From Paenibacillus nasutitermitis (GTDB lineage Bacteria > Bacillota > Bacilli > Paenibacillales > Paenibacillaceae), in contig NZ_BMHP01000001.1 of the NCBI RefSeq assembly GCF_014641075.1, positions 1,914,171 through 1,978,170 of the forward strand: a DNA stretch of 64,000 nt, in the 5' to 3' direction. Position numbers and translations under genes: made by a program. The number at the start of each line of letters is the position of its first letter. The stretch's first letter is position 1. The notes beneath the pieces were generated by a model. It was not told the origin of the DNA. It was given only the letters and a program-made list of their open reading frames with translations, and made no database searches. Of the stretch, positions 1-7,793 are shown in pieces.

Positions 1-1215
1 GAAGTTTTGCTCAGCTCGCTGCTGGGAGATTGGCCGCGTTTTATCGTCGTCGGTCTCTATTTTGGCGTTCTCGCATTGTGTATTGGACTATCCTGTCTGA
101 TTGCCGAAATGATTGCCCCCCGTTTGAACGGGTCTTCCTGGAGACAACGCTATACCGGTTTATCCTGGAAGCTTCTCGTGCCGGCAACGCTTGTATTGCT
201 GTTTATAGTCGGCGGTATGCTTCAGCTTATTTACGGGCTGCAGTTTGGAGGCACGAAGCAGGTGAAAGATATCGTGCTTGTGATAGACAATTCGGGAAGC
301 ATGCTGGAGAACGATCCGGACAATGAGCGATATGCCGCGGCAAAGCAGTTGATTACGAACATGACAAGCGACAAGCAGGTGGCTGTCGTTGTTTTTAGCA
401 ATACCGCCGAATTGCTGCAGCCCTTTATTCGTCTGCGCTCGGAGGCCGACAAACAGTCAGTAAATACCGCCATTGATGCACTCGAACCGACTGAGGGAGG
501 AACCGACTTCAGCCTGGCACTGGCGGAAACGCTGAAAACGATCGAAAGCCAGAAAAATGCCAATCGCGGCACAATGGTCATCCTACTGTCAGACGGCTTC
601 AGCGAATCGAGTATTAATCAGCAGATCGAGACTTATAAAGAGAAGCAAATCGCCGTCAATACGATTGGTCTCAGCGTTGCAGATGCCAGAGGCTCCGCTT
701 TGCTGAAGCAAATGGCCGATTCCACGGGAGGAAGCTATTACGATGTATCGGAAGCAAAGGGACTGACACTCGTCTTCCAAAATATATACGATAAGCTCGA
801 TAGCCGGACATTATTAACAGAACGTACAGACGCGATAGCAGACAGCACCTTTTACATGCTGCTTCGTATATTGTCGCTGGGCATTATCGGAATAACTGTC
901 GGGGTATCGCTGGGATTGTTGTTCGACAACCGCTTCCTGGCGGTAAGCTTTGGCGCTGGCGGTCTCGTCGGCGGTTTGCTGGCAGGTTATATTCTGGATA
1001 CTGGCTTATCCGGGCATGGGTTCACGGACGGATTCTGGCGTTTTGACGCTGCGCTTATACTGGCGGCTATTATCGGATTATTTACGCTCATTGTTCCAAT
1101 CAGCGAAAATTCCGGCACAAGGCCCCGTGGCGGCGGAAGAAAACGAATCGGCAAGGACATGCCCGCTGCGGGCATGGGTGGACGGACAAAGGATAGCCGC
1201 AGTCATGGATTTTAA
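1..1215 (+). CDS. Membrane-anchored vWA domain protein, partial at the left edge
   Basis: The frame is open from base 1, and no ribosome site precedes the first possible start (TTG at 7), so the gene probably begins before the window. The visible 404 codons show two N-terminal membrane segments, a von Willebrand A domain, and three C-terminal membrane segments. The vWA metal site is intact: DNSGS (bases 286-300), the T in EGGTD, and the D in LSDGF. vWA domains with this MIDAS bind partner proteins through a divalent metal. Immediately downstream come an unknown beta-rich protein, a GTPase and a GAP1-like protein. That set is known from GTPase/vWA 'ternary' systems, so an adaptor or sensor role at the membrane is inferred. 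A stand-alone BatA/BatB-like protein is the alternative. The tail ends in Arg/Lys-rich sequence. Confidence 0.85.
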   Translation, partial: EVLLSSLLGDWPRFIVVGLYFGVLALCIGLSCLIAEMIAPRLNGSSWRQRYTGLSWKLLVPATLVLLFIVGGMLQLIYGLQFGGTKQVKDIVLVIDNSGSMLENDPDNERYAAAKQLITNMTSDKQVAVVVFSNTAELLQPFIRLRSEADKQSVNTAIDALEPTEGGTDFSLALAETLKTIESQKNANRGTMVILLSDGFSESSINQQIETYKEKQIAVNTIGLSVADARGSALLKQMADSTGGSYYDVSEAKGLTLVFQNIYDKLDSRTLLTERTDAIADSTFYMLLRILSLGIIGITVGVSLGLLFDNRFLAVSFGAGGLVGGLLAGYILDTGLSGHGFTDGFWRFDAALILAAIIGLFTLIVPISENSGTRPRGGGRKRIGKDMPAAGMGGRTKDSRSHGF

Positions 1216-1237
1216 ACGATGCGGGGGGCGGATATAA

Positions 1238-1873
1238 ATGCGGTTTATCGATGCGGAGCATGATTCTCCGGTCATCAGCGGCTTGACCCGCGAGGTCGAA
1301 GAGGACATGTGCACGCTGCGCTGGATTTGGCCGCGCAGCATAGATGCGGTGTACATCCGGAAAACTTCAGCAGAGCAAACGGAGCCCGCCGCCGGAGATA
1401 CGGCCAACCTGAAGCTGTATACGAGAGCGGAATATAAAGCGAATAACGGCTACCACAGCCGGATTGAAGGTATCGGGCGTTATTGCTATACGGTTTATGC
1501 CTGCCAGGAAGGGAGCGGCGGCCCCCAGCTTGTCCTGCAGCAGGATCGCGGGAACAGCATCGAAATCAGTTCCGGCAGGGCTAAAATATATTATACGATT
1601 TCGGATAAAAGCGGTTTTTGGAGAAAATTCAAAACGATTCAAATTCAGGTGACGTCAGAGGTCCCGATCGCGAAGGACGTACTCTGCTATGTCAAAAAGC
1701 AGGGTGGATATCCCGTGAATAAAGAAGACGGTCTGTTGTATCCGTTTGTCGCGTCATTTGCAGCAGGCAGGAACGTACTGCCTGCCATTGAAGTTGGTAA
1801 ACAGGATCATATCCGGTTGTTTTTCACCGATGGCCGGAAATACGGGCAAATCTATGAGTTGATTTCCGTTTAG
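1238..1873 (+). CDS. Unknown 211-aa protein in the vWA-GTPase set
   Basis: It starts at ATG 1238 behind a G-rich ribosome site (GGGGGGCGG), 22 bases after the vWA stop codon, so the two are probably co-transcribed. I do not recognise the family. The protein is soluble, with no signal peptide or membrane segment, and shows alternating hydrophobic/polar stretches typical of beta-sandwich folds (for example YCYTVYACQE and HIRLFFTDGRKYG). It has no obvious catalytic motif. The position between vWA and GTPase genes suggests it is a partner of that system. Function is unknown. Confidence 0.7.
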   Translation: MRFIDAEHDSPVISGLTREVEEDMCTLRWIWPRSIDAVYIRKTSAEQTEPAAGDTANLKLYTRAEYKANNGYHSRIEGIGRYCYTVYACQEGSGGPQLVLQQDRGNSIEISSGRAKIYYTISDKSGFWRKFKTIQIQVTSEVPIAKDVLCYVKKQGGYPVNKEDGLLYPFVASFAAGRNVLPAIEVGKQDHIRLFFTDGRKYGQIYELISV

Positions 1874-1932
1874 AAGTCCGGTGAATAATAGGCGAAGCAG
1901 GAGGAAAACGATCTGGAGAAGCGTTAGCTGCA

Positions 1933-2077
1933 AGCTTTCAGCAAGAAAGCTGCTTCGGAAGCATTCGCTTCCGGACTTTGTACCCTGAATTTATCCCATA
2001 GGGTGCAAAGCGGTTCGTAATAGAAATAGTGAACCGCTTTGCACCAGAGGTATCCAAATTCAAAAATTCAAGGGTAC
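1933..2077. repeat. Cluster of nested stem-loops before the GTPase gene
   Basis: The gap between the 211-aa gene and the GTPase gene holds three adjacent hairpins. AGCTTTC pairs with GAAAGCT (1933-1939/1945-1951). CGGAAGC pairs with GCTTCCG (1956-1962/1967-1973). A perfect 15-bp stem, GGTGCAAAGCGGTTC with its complement (2002-2016/2031-2045), has a 14-base loop. The last hairpin is itself enclosed by GTACCCT-GAATTT and its complement with one bulge (about 1980-1992 and 2064-2077). There is no T run, so a simple terminator is unlikely. An mRNA processing or attenuation element, or a small palindromic repeat element, fits better. Confidence 0.6.
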
Positions 2078-2149
2078 AACAGCGATCGGAAGACGTTTCC
2101 GCATGCACGGCCTAATCACCAGACTACTAAGAGAAGGAGGAAGAAGCGA

Positions 2150-3409
2150 ATGGGCATTTTCGATCTATTCAAAAAAAAGCCGGAGGCGAAGCAACGGCCG
2201 TTGTTCTATGATATTGTCTGTCCCTACTGCTTCAGCAAATTTACGCCGGAAGATGTCGTGTTTCGAGCTGCCCATTCCCGTGAGGACGATGAGGATTATG
2301 CGCTTGGCGAAGACGAGGAACTGAACAAATACCGCGAACGCTTTGGCCTCGATTCCGTGCATGATATGGAGGCGGTGCTCCGTCCGCAGGATGTGCCCGA
2401 GGAGCATCGGATCTACTCCGACCATGTGCTGATCGGGATCAATGACCGTTATGGCGAGCTGACACGCAGAAGGCTTTGTCCGAGATGCCATAACGAGCTT
2501 CCGGTGACGGCTGGCAAGGTGCCCAGCAATATTATTTCCATAATAGGCGCGTCCCAGGTTGGCAAATCGGTCTATATGACGGCATTGATCCATACGCTGC
2601 AGAACACGACGGCGAACCATTTCGATGCCGCCTGCATGCCGCTAAACGCCGAGATCAGCCGAAAGTTCCGCACCAATTACGAGGAACCGTTATTCGAGCG
2701 CGGCGATCTGCTTGCTTCCACTCAGAAAGAGAAAATGCAGGAACCGTTTATCTTCCAATTCGTCTTTAAAGACGTTACGAAGCCGCCGCTTACGCTCGTG
2801 TTCTTTGATGTGGCAGGCGAGGGTATGGTCGAACAGGATTATCTTGGGCTGCATGGCCAGCATATTAAGAACTCGGCTGGCATTCTGCTGATGGTCGATC
2901 CGCTGCAAATTCGATCGATCCGCGAGAAAATCAGAATGAACCTCGGCGACAAGCCGGGAGAATGGGTCTCCCAATACGACGAGCCGCGCGACGTGGTGCT
3001 GACGATGTTCGGCGATTTCATCGCTTATCAGGAAAATAATAAAACGGATATTCCGACAGCCGTTGTGCTGACGAAAAGCGACATGCTTCATTCGCTGAAG
3101 GATGAAGATGGCGAATACATTAAATCGAACAGCAATATTTTCAATAATATCGTGCACCGCAATTTCTTCAACTTGACGGAATTCGAAAATATCGACGGCG
3201 AAATCCGCCGCTTCATCGAGAAGGTCGACCGGCCGTTCAAAGGGACTATGGACGTCTATTTCAAAGACACGGCTTATTATGCAGTATCCGCACTGGGCAG
3301 CAATCCCGTGGATCAGAAGCTGCAGACCGTCGTCAGTCCAATCCGGGTGGACGAGCCCTTCATTTGGCTGCTTTACAAGCTGAACTACATCGAGGGGAGA
3401 AGAGAATAG
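2150..3409 (+). CDS. Zinc-ribbon TRAFAC-type GTPase (double-GTPase-like)
   Basis: The start is ATG 2150, preceded by GAGAAGGAGG at 2131-2140; the frame is open further upstream without a better site. The product has 419 aa. Paired cysteines at C24/C27 and C110/C113 look like a split zinc ribbon. A GTPase core follows: P-loop GASQVGKS (G133-S140), a G3-like DVAGEG (D220), and TKSD (308-311) as the G4 guanine-specificity motif. There is no membrane segment. The stop codon overlaps the next gene's GTG start (TAGTG), so the two are translationally coupled. That next protein resembles GTPase-associated protein 1. The pairing is known from predicted NTP-dependent conflict systems; the actual target is unknown. 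Assignment to the GTPase class is firm, the exact family less so. Confidence 0.85.
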   Translation: MGIFDLFKKKPEAKQRPLFYDIVCPYCFSKFTPEDVVFRAAHSREDDEDYALGEDEELNKYRERFGLDSVHDMEAVLRPQDVPEEHRIYSDHVLIGINDRYGELTRRRLCPRCHNELPVTAGKVPSNIISIIGASQVGKSVYMTALIHTLQNTTANHFDAACMPLNAEISRKFRTNYEEPLFERGDLLASTQKEKMQEPFIFQFVFKDVTKPPLTLVFFDVAGEGMVEQDYLGLHGQHIKNSAGILLMVDPLQIRSIREKIRMNLGDKPGEWVSQYDEPRDVVLTMFGDFIAYQENNKTDIPTAVVLTKSDMLHSLKDEDGEYIKSNSNIFNNIVHRNFFNLTEFENIDGEIRRFIEKVDRPFKGTMDVYFKDTAYYAVSALGSNPVDQKLQTVVSPIRVDEPFIWLLYKLNYIEGRRE

Positions 3410-6400
3410 TGCGCGATTCTAACCCCGGCAGGATGATCCAGCAGCAGATGTATGCACGGGAAAGACGCGGTATTTTCAGGTCTGCTGAAGGATATGATAC
3501 GATCGCCAAATCCAGCGGCTTAGACCCTTCTTTTATCAAAAAAGTGCTGCATCCGTTATGTGTCTATGATGCCCCGGCTGAACTGGCAGCGCGCGGCGAG
3601 AAGGACGAAGCCGCATATCCCGAAACGATGCATTTGCTCCATCTGGATAATGGCGATATTGTGCTTGGGCGCAGCATCTATCAGGCAGCGGATTTCACCG
3701 GGCTCCGCAGTGCGTTCTTCACACATAACTATATCATACCAAGCGGTCACGAAAGCGGATCCGAAAGGGATTATGAGAATTGGCTGCATGCCTACTTCGC
3801 GGATCGTTATGATATCGATAACGGCACGGAAATTGCAGAATTAGCCAGCCTGCCGATTCAATCGGCTGCAGCCGCTAAATTTCCCTATCGTTCCTTGTTG
3901 GAACAGTTGAACATAGGAGAGAAGGCATTTAAGCAGCTGCTGTTTGCGGTAATGGCCGCAGTCGGCGGCAAGAAGAAGATTTACATTGCCCTCGATGTGC
4001 CGATTGCGCAGGTTTCTATTCAAGCCAAACAGCTGCTGGCGCTGCTTTATCAAAGCTTGCCTTACGCCTATCGCAAGCAGCTTGGTTTTATCACCTATGC
4101 AAAAGAGCCACAAAGCCGGAAATCGGTGCACATTACATTCGTTGAACAGGGGAGCCTGCGCCCGGGGGATCGGAGCATCGAGAAGGATTATACGTTTGAT
4201 TTCGTTAACGGCCGAATCATGAATGTCGATTTAGAAAGTATGGACCAGCCGTATTTGGATTTCGCATGGGACAATCTGGGGCGGCCTGAACGTGCGGACA
4301 GCTTCTTCCAATTTGCCGAGCTGATGCTTGCAAACATGGGTCCGGAACGTCAAATCGCCGCGGCAAGCTATCATGAGTTATGCGTCATCTATCAAATTGA
4401 GCAAGGAAACGATACGCTGTACGAAACGCATAAATCTGCGGTGCTGCGGGGATTGATCGATTATTTACAGCCAATCCGTTCGCTGGATTCCAAACTGCGG
4501 TTGAATGATTTGTTCCTGTCCCGTTTTGATTATGAATTTGATCGTTTGCGGAAGGGCCAGGTGCCGGAACCGTTCATTGCAGATGCTTTTAAGGAATATA
4601 ACCGCATCGACGGAAATAATATCGAAAGTAAATTGGTTACTTTTTTCATCCTGGCCCTTAACAATGCGAATCGGAAAAACGATCCTGAGACTGCCGAGAC
4701 CTTCTATACAACCATAGAGAGCAGTCCTGACTTGAGTAAATCATTCTTCGCAAAGCTGCTGACGGATTCGCGAACAGCTGACAGCCTGTTCATTCCCTTT
4801 CTGGAGAAGAAGCTTATGGCTGCAGGGGGAGCGCAAATCGTTCTGCAGCTGATCGAGCAGTGGGGAAACGTCCATCCGGGGCTTTTCCGTTATGAATTAT
4901 TCCATACACTTGCGCACGAGCAGTTGATGGAGAAGATCGCCCGTGAGCATCACTCGTTAGCGGCGGCAGATAAGATTCTCGAGCAGCTGCGCAGGCTGAA
5001 AGATGAAGCCTCTTCAGGAATAAAGAAACAGCTGCTTTCGCATGAAGATGTTGAGTTGTACCAGGACCTGGAGCTTGAAGTTTACCGCGCGATGCTTGCC
5101 GGTCTTGATCTGGACAAGCTTTCCAAAGATCAGCTCGCATCTGTGGAGTTCCTTCAGCATAAGGATCAGATTCAGCGCTGGAACGTACAACTGCAGGTTC
5201 CAGGGCATAAATCCGCCGCATATGAGCTGCTTACGCTGTACGAATGGTTCACGCTGCCAGAGCCGACAGCAGCAATATTCAATCGATTGTCCTCGACAGA
5301 GGCAGAGCGGGTGCAGCGGATTGGCCGCCGGCTGTTGGCTGGACAGGTGGAGCCCGCCGGGTTTTCGCGGATCGTGCTTGCTTATTTGCGCAGCCCTGAA
5401 ATGGAAACCGTAGATTATGCAGGGCTGCTCGAATATATGGAGCAGAACGCTCCGGATAAAGAGACCCTGTACCGTTTTTTTCAGTGGTCGGAGAAGCATC
5501 GTGATTTCATGCGGCCAAGAGGTTTCGTGCCGGCGTACTCGAAAGCTATTATCGGTTATTTTCTGAAATATGACCGGAATGCTTTCAAAAAGCGGGCGAA
5601 TCGGAAGCTGCTTCTCAATATGTCGGGAACCTCCCTTACAGCTGTATATAAGCAGGCGGAGCTGGAGCTTTCCTCGCCGCTGGCCAAATTTTTTCGCAAG
5701 AATCGTAAATTGACGATGTTTACTTCCATTATGGCAGTAGGCATTGTTCTGGTGATCGCCGGGCTCCTCGCATTATCCGGCAAGGAGGAAGCGAAGCAAG
5801 AGGGTGCGGCTTTGCCTGAGGTGCAGCCAACGACTGAACCAGGCGTCGTTGAATCAGATACGGTTGTATATGCGGAGCAATCTCCGGCTACCGAGGGGCA
5901 AGCGGCGGCAACCTCCCTGGTTTTCTTGTTCAAGGACGCGGCTGCTTGCAGCCGTTTTGCGCCTGGTTCATTAACGATCGAGCCGCCGGGTGCTGAAGCG
6001 ATTGAATATACGGAGCTTGAATTTTCTCCCGCCTGCAGCGATGATGTGCCGGGAAACAATACGACGGACAATCAAGCCGGGGAACCGTCGCAGCCGACGG
6101 GATCTGCAGATGCACCAACGGCGGATTCCGCAACTCCACCGGCAGCTTCGAATGAAGAAACGCCCGATGCAGGGGCTGCGGTTGATACTGGCAGCAGTGA
6201 AAAGACCGGATCAGCCAATGATGGCACCTCCGAATCGGAGAATACTGCAGGAACGATCTCGGAGCCAGAGCAAAGCGGCAGCATGGAGGATGAACTGGAA
6301 GGCTACACCAGCCGGGTTGTTGTCCGCCTCGGCAAGCAGGCTGAGATTCCGGATGATAGCATTATCCAGGTAGGAGAAGCCAAATACAAGCTTACGGTAC

Positions 6401-6420
6401 TGAAAGTTGTTGATAAATAA
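3409..6420 (+). CDS. GTPase-associated protein 1 (GAP1)-like membrane protein
   Basis: I place the start at GTG 3409, which overlaps the GTPase stop and has GAGGGGAGAAGAG just upstream; this gives 1003 aa. The N terminus (QQMYARERRGIFRS, then GYDTIAKSSGL) matches the pattern I know for GAP1 N-terminal domains. A long helical middle region follows. One membrane segment lies near residues 770-790 (IMAVGIVLVIAGLLAL). An acidic Ser/Thr/Pro/Gly-rich linker of about 130 residues leads to a small C-terminal beta domain rich in charged residues. The topology suggests a large cytoplasmic part that meets the GTPase and a short outer domain. It is the last gene of the set visible here. Its role as platform or regulator of the GTPase is inferred from the family. 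Confidence 0.8.
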   Translation: MRDSNPGRMIQQQMYARERRGIFRSAEGYDTIAKSSGLDPSFIKKVLHPLCVYDAPAELAARGEKDEAAYPETMHLLHLDNGDIVLGRSIYQAADFTGLRSAFFTHNYIIPSGHESGSERDYENWLHAYFADRYDIDNGTEIAELASLPIQSAAAAKFPYRSLLEQLNIGEKAFKQLLFAVMAAVGGKKKIYIALDVPIAQVSIQAKQLLALLYQSLPYAYRKQLGFITYAKEPQSRKSVHITFVEQGSLRPGDRSIEKDYTFDFVNGRIMNVDLESMDQPYLDFAWDNLGRPERADSFFQFAELMLANMGPERQIAAASYHELCVIYQIEQGNDTLYETHKSAVLRGLIDYLQPIRSLDSKLRLNDLFLSRFDYEFDRLRKGQVPEPFIADAFKEYNRIDGNNIESKLVTFFILALNNANRKNDPETAETFYTTIESSPDLSKSFFAKLLTDSRTADSLFIPFLEKKLMAAGGAQIVLQLIEQWGNVHPGLFRYELFHTLAHEQLMEKIAREHHSLAAADKILEQLRRLKDEASSGIKKQLLSHEDVELYQDLELEVYRAMLAGLDLDKLSKDQLASVEFLQHKDQIQRWNVQLQVPGHKSAAYELLTLYEWFTLPEPTAAIFNRLSSTEAERVQRIGRRLLAGQVEPAGFSRIVLAYLRSPEMETVDYAGLLEYMEQNAPDKETLYRFFQWSEKHRDFMRPRGFVPAYSKAIIGYFLKYDRNAFKKRANRKLLLNMSGTSLTAVYKQAELELSSPLAKFFRKNRKLTMFTSIMAVGIVLVIAGLLALSGKEEAKQEGAALPEVQPTTEPGVVESDTVVYAEQSPATEGQAAATSLVFLFKDAAACSRFAPGSLTIEPPGAEAIEYTELEFSPACSDDVPGNNTTDNQAGEPSQPTGSADAPTADSATPPAASNEETPDAGAAVDTGSSEKTGSANDGTSESENTAGTISEPEQSGSMEDELEGYTSRVVVRLGKQAEIPDDSIIQVGEAKYKLTVLKVVDK

Positions 6421-6429
6421 CGGGCGGGG

Positions 6430-6665
6430 ATAAACAAGAAAGCTGAAGAGCTTCAATTTTCCCAACGAACCATCTTTCGGGATATCGATCCCGATGGAAG
6501 TATGACGATGCGAATTCCTGATTATAAGCCGCTGGAAGCTCGATGGCTTTGGCCCATACTTCTTAGTTCGGCTTCGGCGCCGAAGTCATGGGGCCTTTTG
6601 CACTGCGAGGGATACTAAAAGAACAGCTTCAAAATACGCTCCAACTTTATGAAGAAGGATCCTAA
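6430..6665 (+). pseudogene. Remnant of a YafY-type HTH-WYL regulator
   Basis: Two pieces of a WYL-family regulator are still readable. The first frame, from 6430, gives the end of an HTH_11 helix-turn-helix (EELQFSQRTIFRDI) and jumps straight to DGSMTMRIPDYKPLEARWL, which looks like the strand before the WYL C-terminal extension. After a frameshift near 6560, another frame gives FGAEVMGPFALRGILKEQL and QNTLQLYEEGS, stopping at TAA 6663. Most of the middle of the usual ~300-aa protein is deleted. The match is from recall of the family pattern. Confidence 0.7.
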
Positions 6666-6704
6666 AAGAACAGCTTCAAAATACGCTCCAACTTTATGAA
6701 GAAG
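6615..6704. repeat. 47-bp tandem duplication
   Basis: A block starting CTAAAAGAACAGCTTCAAAA and ending TATGAAGAAG occurs twice with a period of 47 bp (6615 and 6662). The 43-base core is identical in both copies. It duplicates the last codons of the WYL-regulator remnant, and the stop codon lies at the start of the second copy. It is probably slippage or recombination debris, not a CRISPR or an attachment site. Confidence 0.9.
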
Positions 6705-6730
6705 TATGACAGACAGTTGTCATACTTCTT
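6699..6730. terminator. 12-bp inverted repeat after the WYL remnant (terminator or operator)
   Basis: AAGAAGTATGAC (6699-6710) and GTCATACTTCTT (6719-6730) form a perfect 12-bp stem with the 8-base loop agacagtt, followed by TCATTT. The core TGACA...TGTCA also resembles operators seen near YafY/WYL regulators. It can therefore be the old regulator's terminator or a binding site. Confidence 0.5.
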
Positions 6731-6860
6731 TCATTTGTCGAATCATCCGGTACAATTGCATATAACCTTCCCCGAAAAACCTTGCTGTCGCCATTGTCGG
6801 TACATCAAGGTTTTTCGGCATGGCATCGCCGCGGACACCGACCTGCTGAATTCGACTAAT

Positions 6861-6918
6861 GTTTCGTTATCGAAGTTAAATATCGGTTATATAATCTTGC
6901 TCCCCCCGACCTTATGAT
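6861..6918 (+). promoter_or_regulatory. Activator box plus -10 for the crotonase transcription unit
   Basis: Two direct half-sites, TCGTTAT (6864-6870) and TCGGTTAT (6883-6890), lie about 20 bp apart within a 32-bp block. It is followed at fixed distance by TATGAT (6913-6918), a good -10. No -35 is seen, since the block overlies that position. The same arrangement recurs at 10186-10243. Direct repeats two turns apart next to the -35 are typical for AraC-type activators, and the AraC-type regulator encoded at 15229 is the natural candidate (inference). The remaining stretch 6731-6860 shows nothing I can support. Confidence 0.7.
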
Positions 6919-6961
6919 GAGGTTGTAAGAAGTTTACCTTTCAACGAAGGGGGTTGATGGA

Positions 6962-7747
6962 ATGAGGTCTTCCTATAAATATTTGCAGCAGGACGAGCGG
7001 GAAGGCGTGCTTCTCGCGACCATTCGGCGGGAAGAGAAGCTCAATGCGATGAACGACGACTTGATGGCTGAACTGACCGACTGCTTTCAGCGCCTTCAAG
7101 AGCGGCACGATATCCGGGCAGTCGTCCTGACCGGCACGGGAAAAGGGTTTATGGCCGGGGCTGATATCGAGGGATATAACGGCTTCGATATCGGTCGTTT
7201 TATCGCGTTCCAGCAGAAGGGGCGCAGCTTGTACCGTGCAGTCGAGAGCTGCCCGCAACCTGTCATCGCGGCCGTTAACGGTTACGCGTTAGGCGGAGGA
7301 TTCGAGCTCGTGCTCTCCTGCGATTTGGTCATTGCCTCGGAGAAGGCGAAGTTCGGGCTTCCGGAAGTGAAGCTGGGACTCGTGCCTGGGGGAGGCGGTA
7401 TTCAGAAAATCGCGCGGATCGTCGGTCCGTTCATGGCAAGAGAGCTGACGATGACCGGACGGTTCGTGACAGCGGAGGAAGGCAAGTCGCTGCAGTTCGT
7501 TAATCAGGTAACGGAACCGGACGAGCTGCTCGAAACCGCGACCGCGTTCGCGCGAACGATCGCGGATCAGGCGCCGTTGGCCGTACAGGCGTTGAAGAGA
7601 CTGATTCACGAAGGCCGGGACGCTAGTCTCGAAACCGCGCAAGCGTATGACCGGTCTTATCTCGCCAACCTGTTCCATAGCGCGGACGGGAAAGAAGGCA
7701 TCGCGGCTTTCTCGGAGAAAAGGACACCCAATTTTACCGGTAAATAA
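6962..7747 (+). CDS. Enoyl-CoA hydratase/isomerase family (crotonase) protein
   Basis: The 261-aa length is normal for the family. The oxyanion-hole segments FMAGADIEGY and GYALGGGFEL are present. Both acidic residues used by true hydratases are kept: the E in GGGFEL and the E in LPEVKLGLVPGGGG. The protein is therefore probably an active CoA-thioester hydratase, isomerase or hydrolase; the substrate cannot be read from sequence. The start at ATG 6962 has GAAGGGGG upstream. It is the first gene of a unit with a CoA transferase and a binding-protein homologue. The neighbours suggest that a sugar-transporter-delivered compound is handled as a CoA ester, which is unusual. No acyl-CoA dehydrogenase, ligase or thiolase lies nearby. 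Confidence 0.93.
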   Translation: MRSSYKYLQQDEREGVLLATIRREEKLNAMNDDLMAELTDCFQRLQERHDIRAVVLTGTGKGFMAGADIEGYNGFDIGRFIAFQQKGRSLYRAVESCPQPVIAAVNGYALGGGFELVLSCDLVIASEKAKFGLPEVKLGLVPGGGGIQKIARIVGPFMARELTMTGRFVTAEEGKSLQFVNQVTEPDELLETATAFARTIADQAPLAVQALKRLIHEGRDASLETAQAYDRSYLANLFHSADGKEGIAAFSEKRTPNFTGK

Positions 7748-7793
7748 GCCGCTTCCTTGCGCGCGGGCCGAGGAAAGAGTAGGAGGATGAACA

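Noticed and set aside
6615..6704. CRISPR-like repeat
   Set aside because: There are only two copies with no unique spacers, and the unit is part of a coding remnant.
6696..6917. 73-codon frame between the WYL remnant and crotonase
   Set aside because: It spans the inverted repeat and promoter block, has no ribosome site and no similarity to a known protein pattern.
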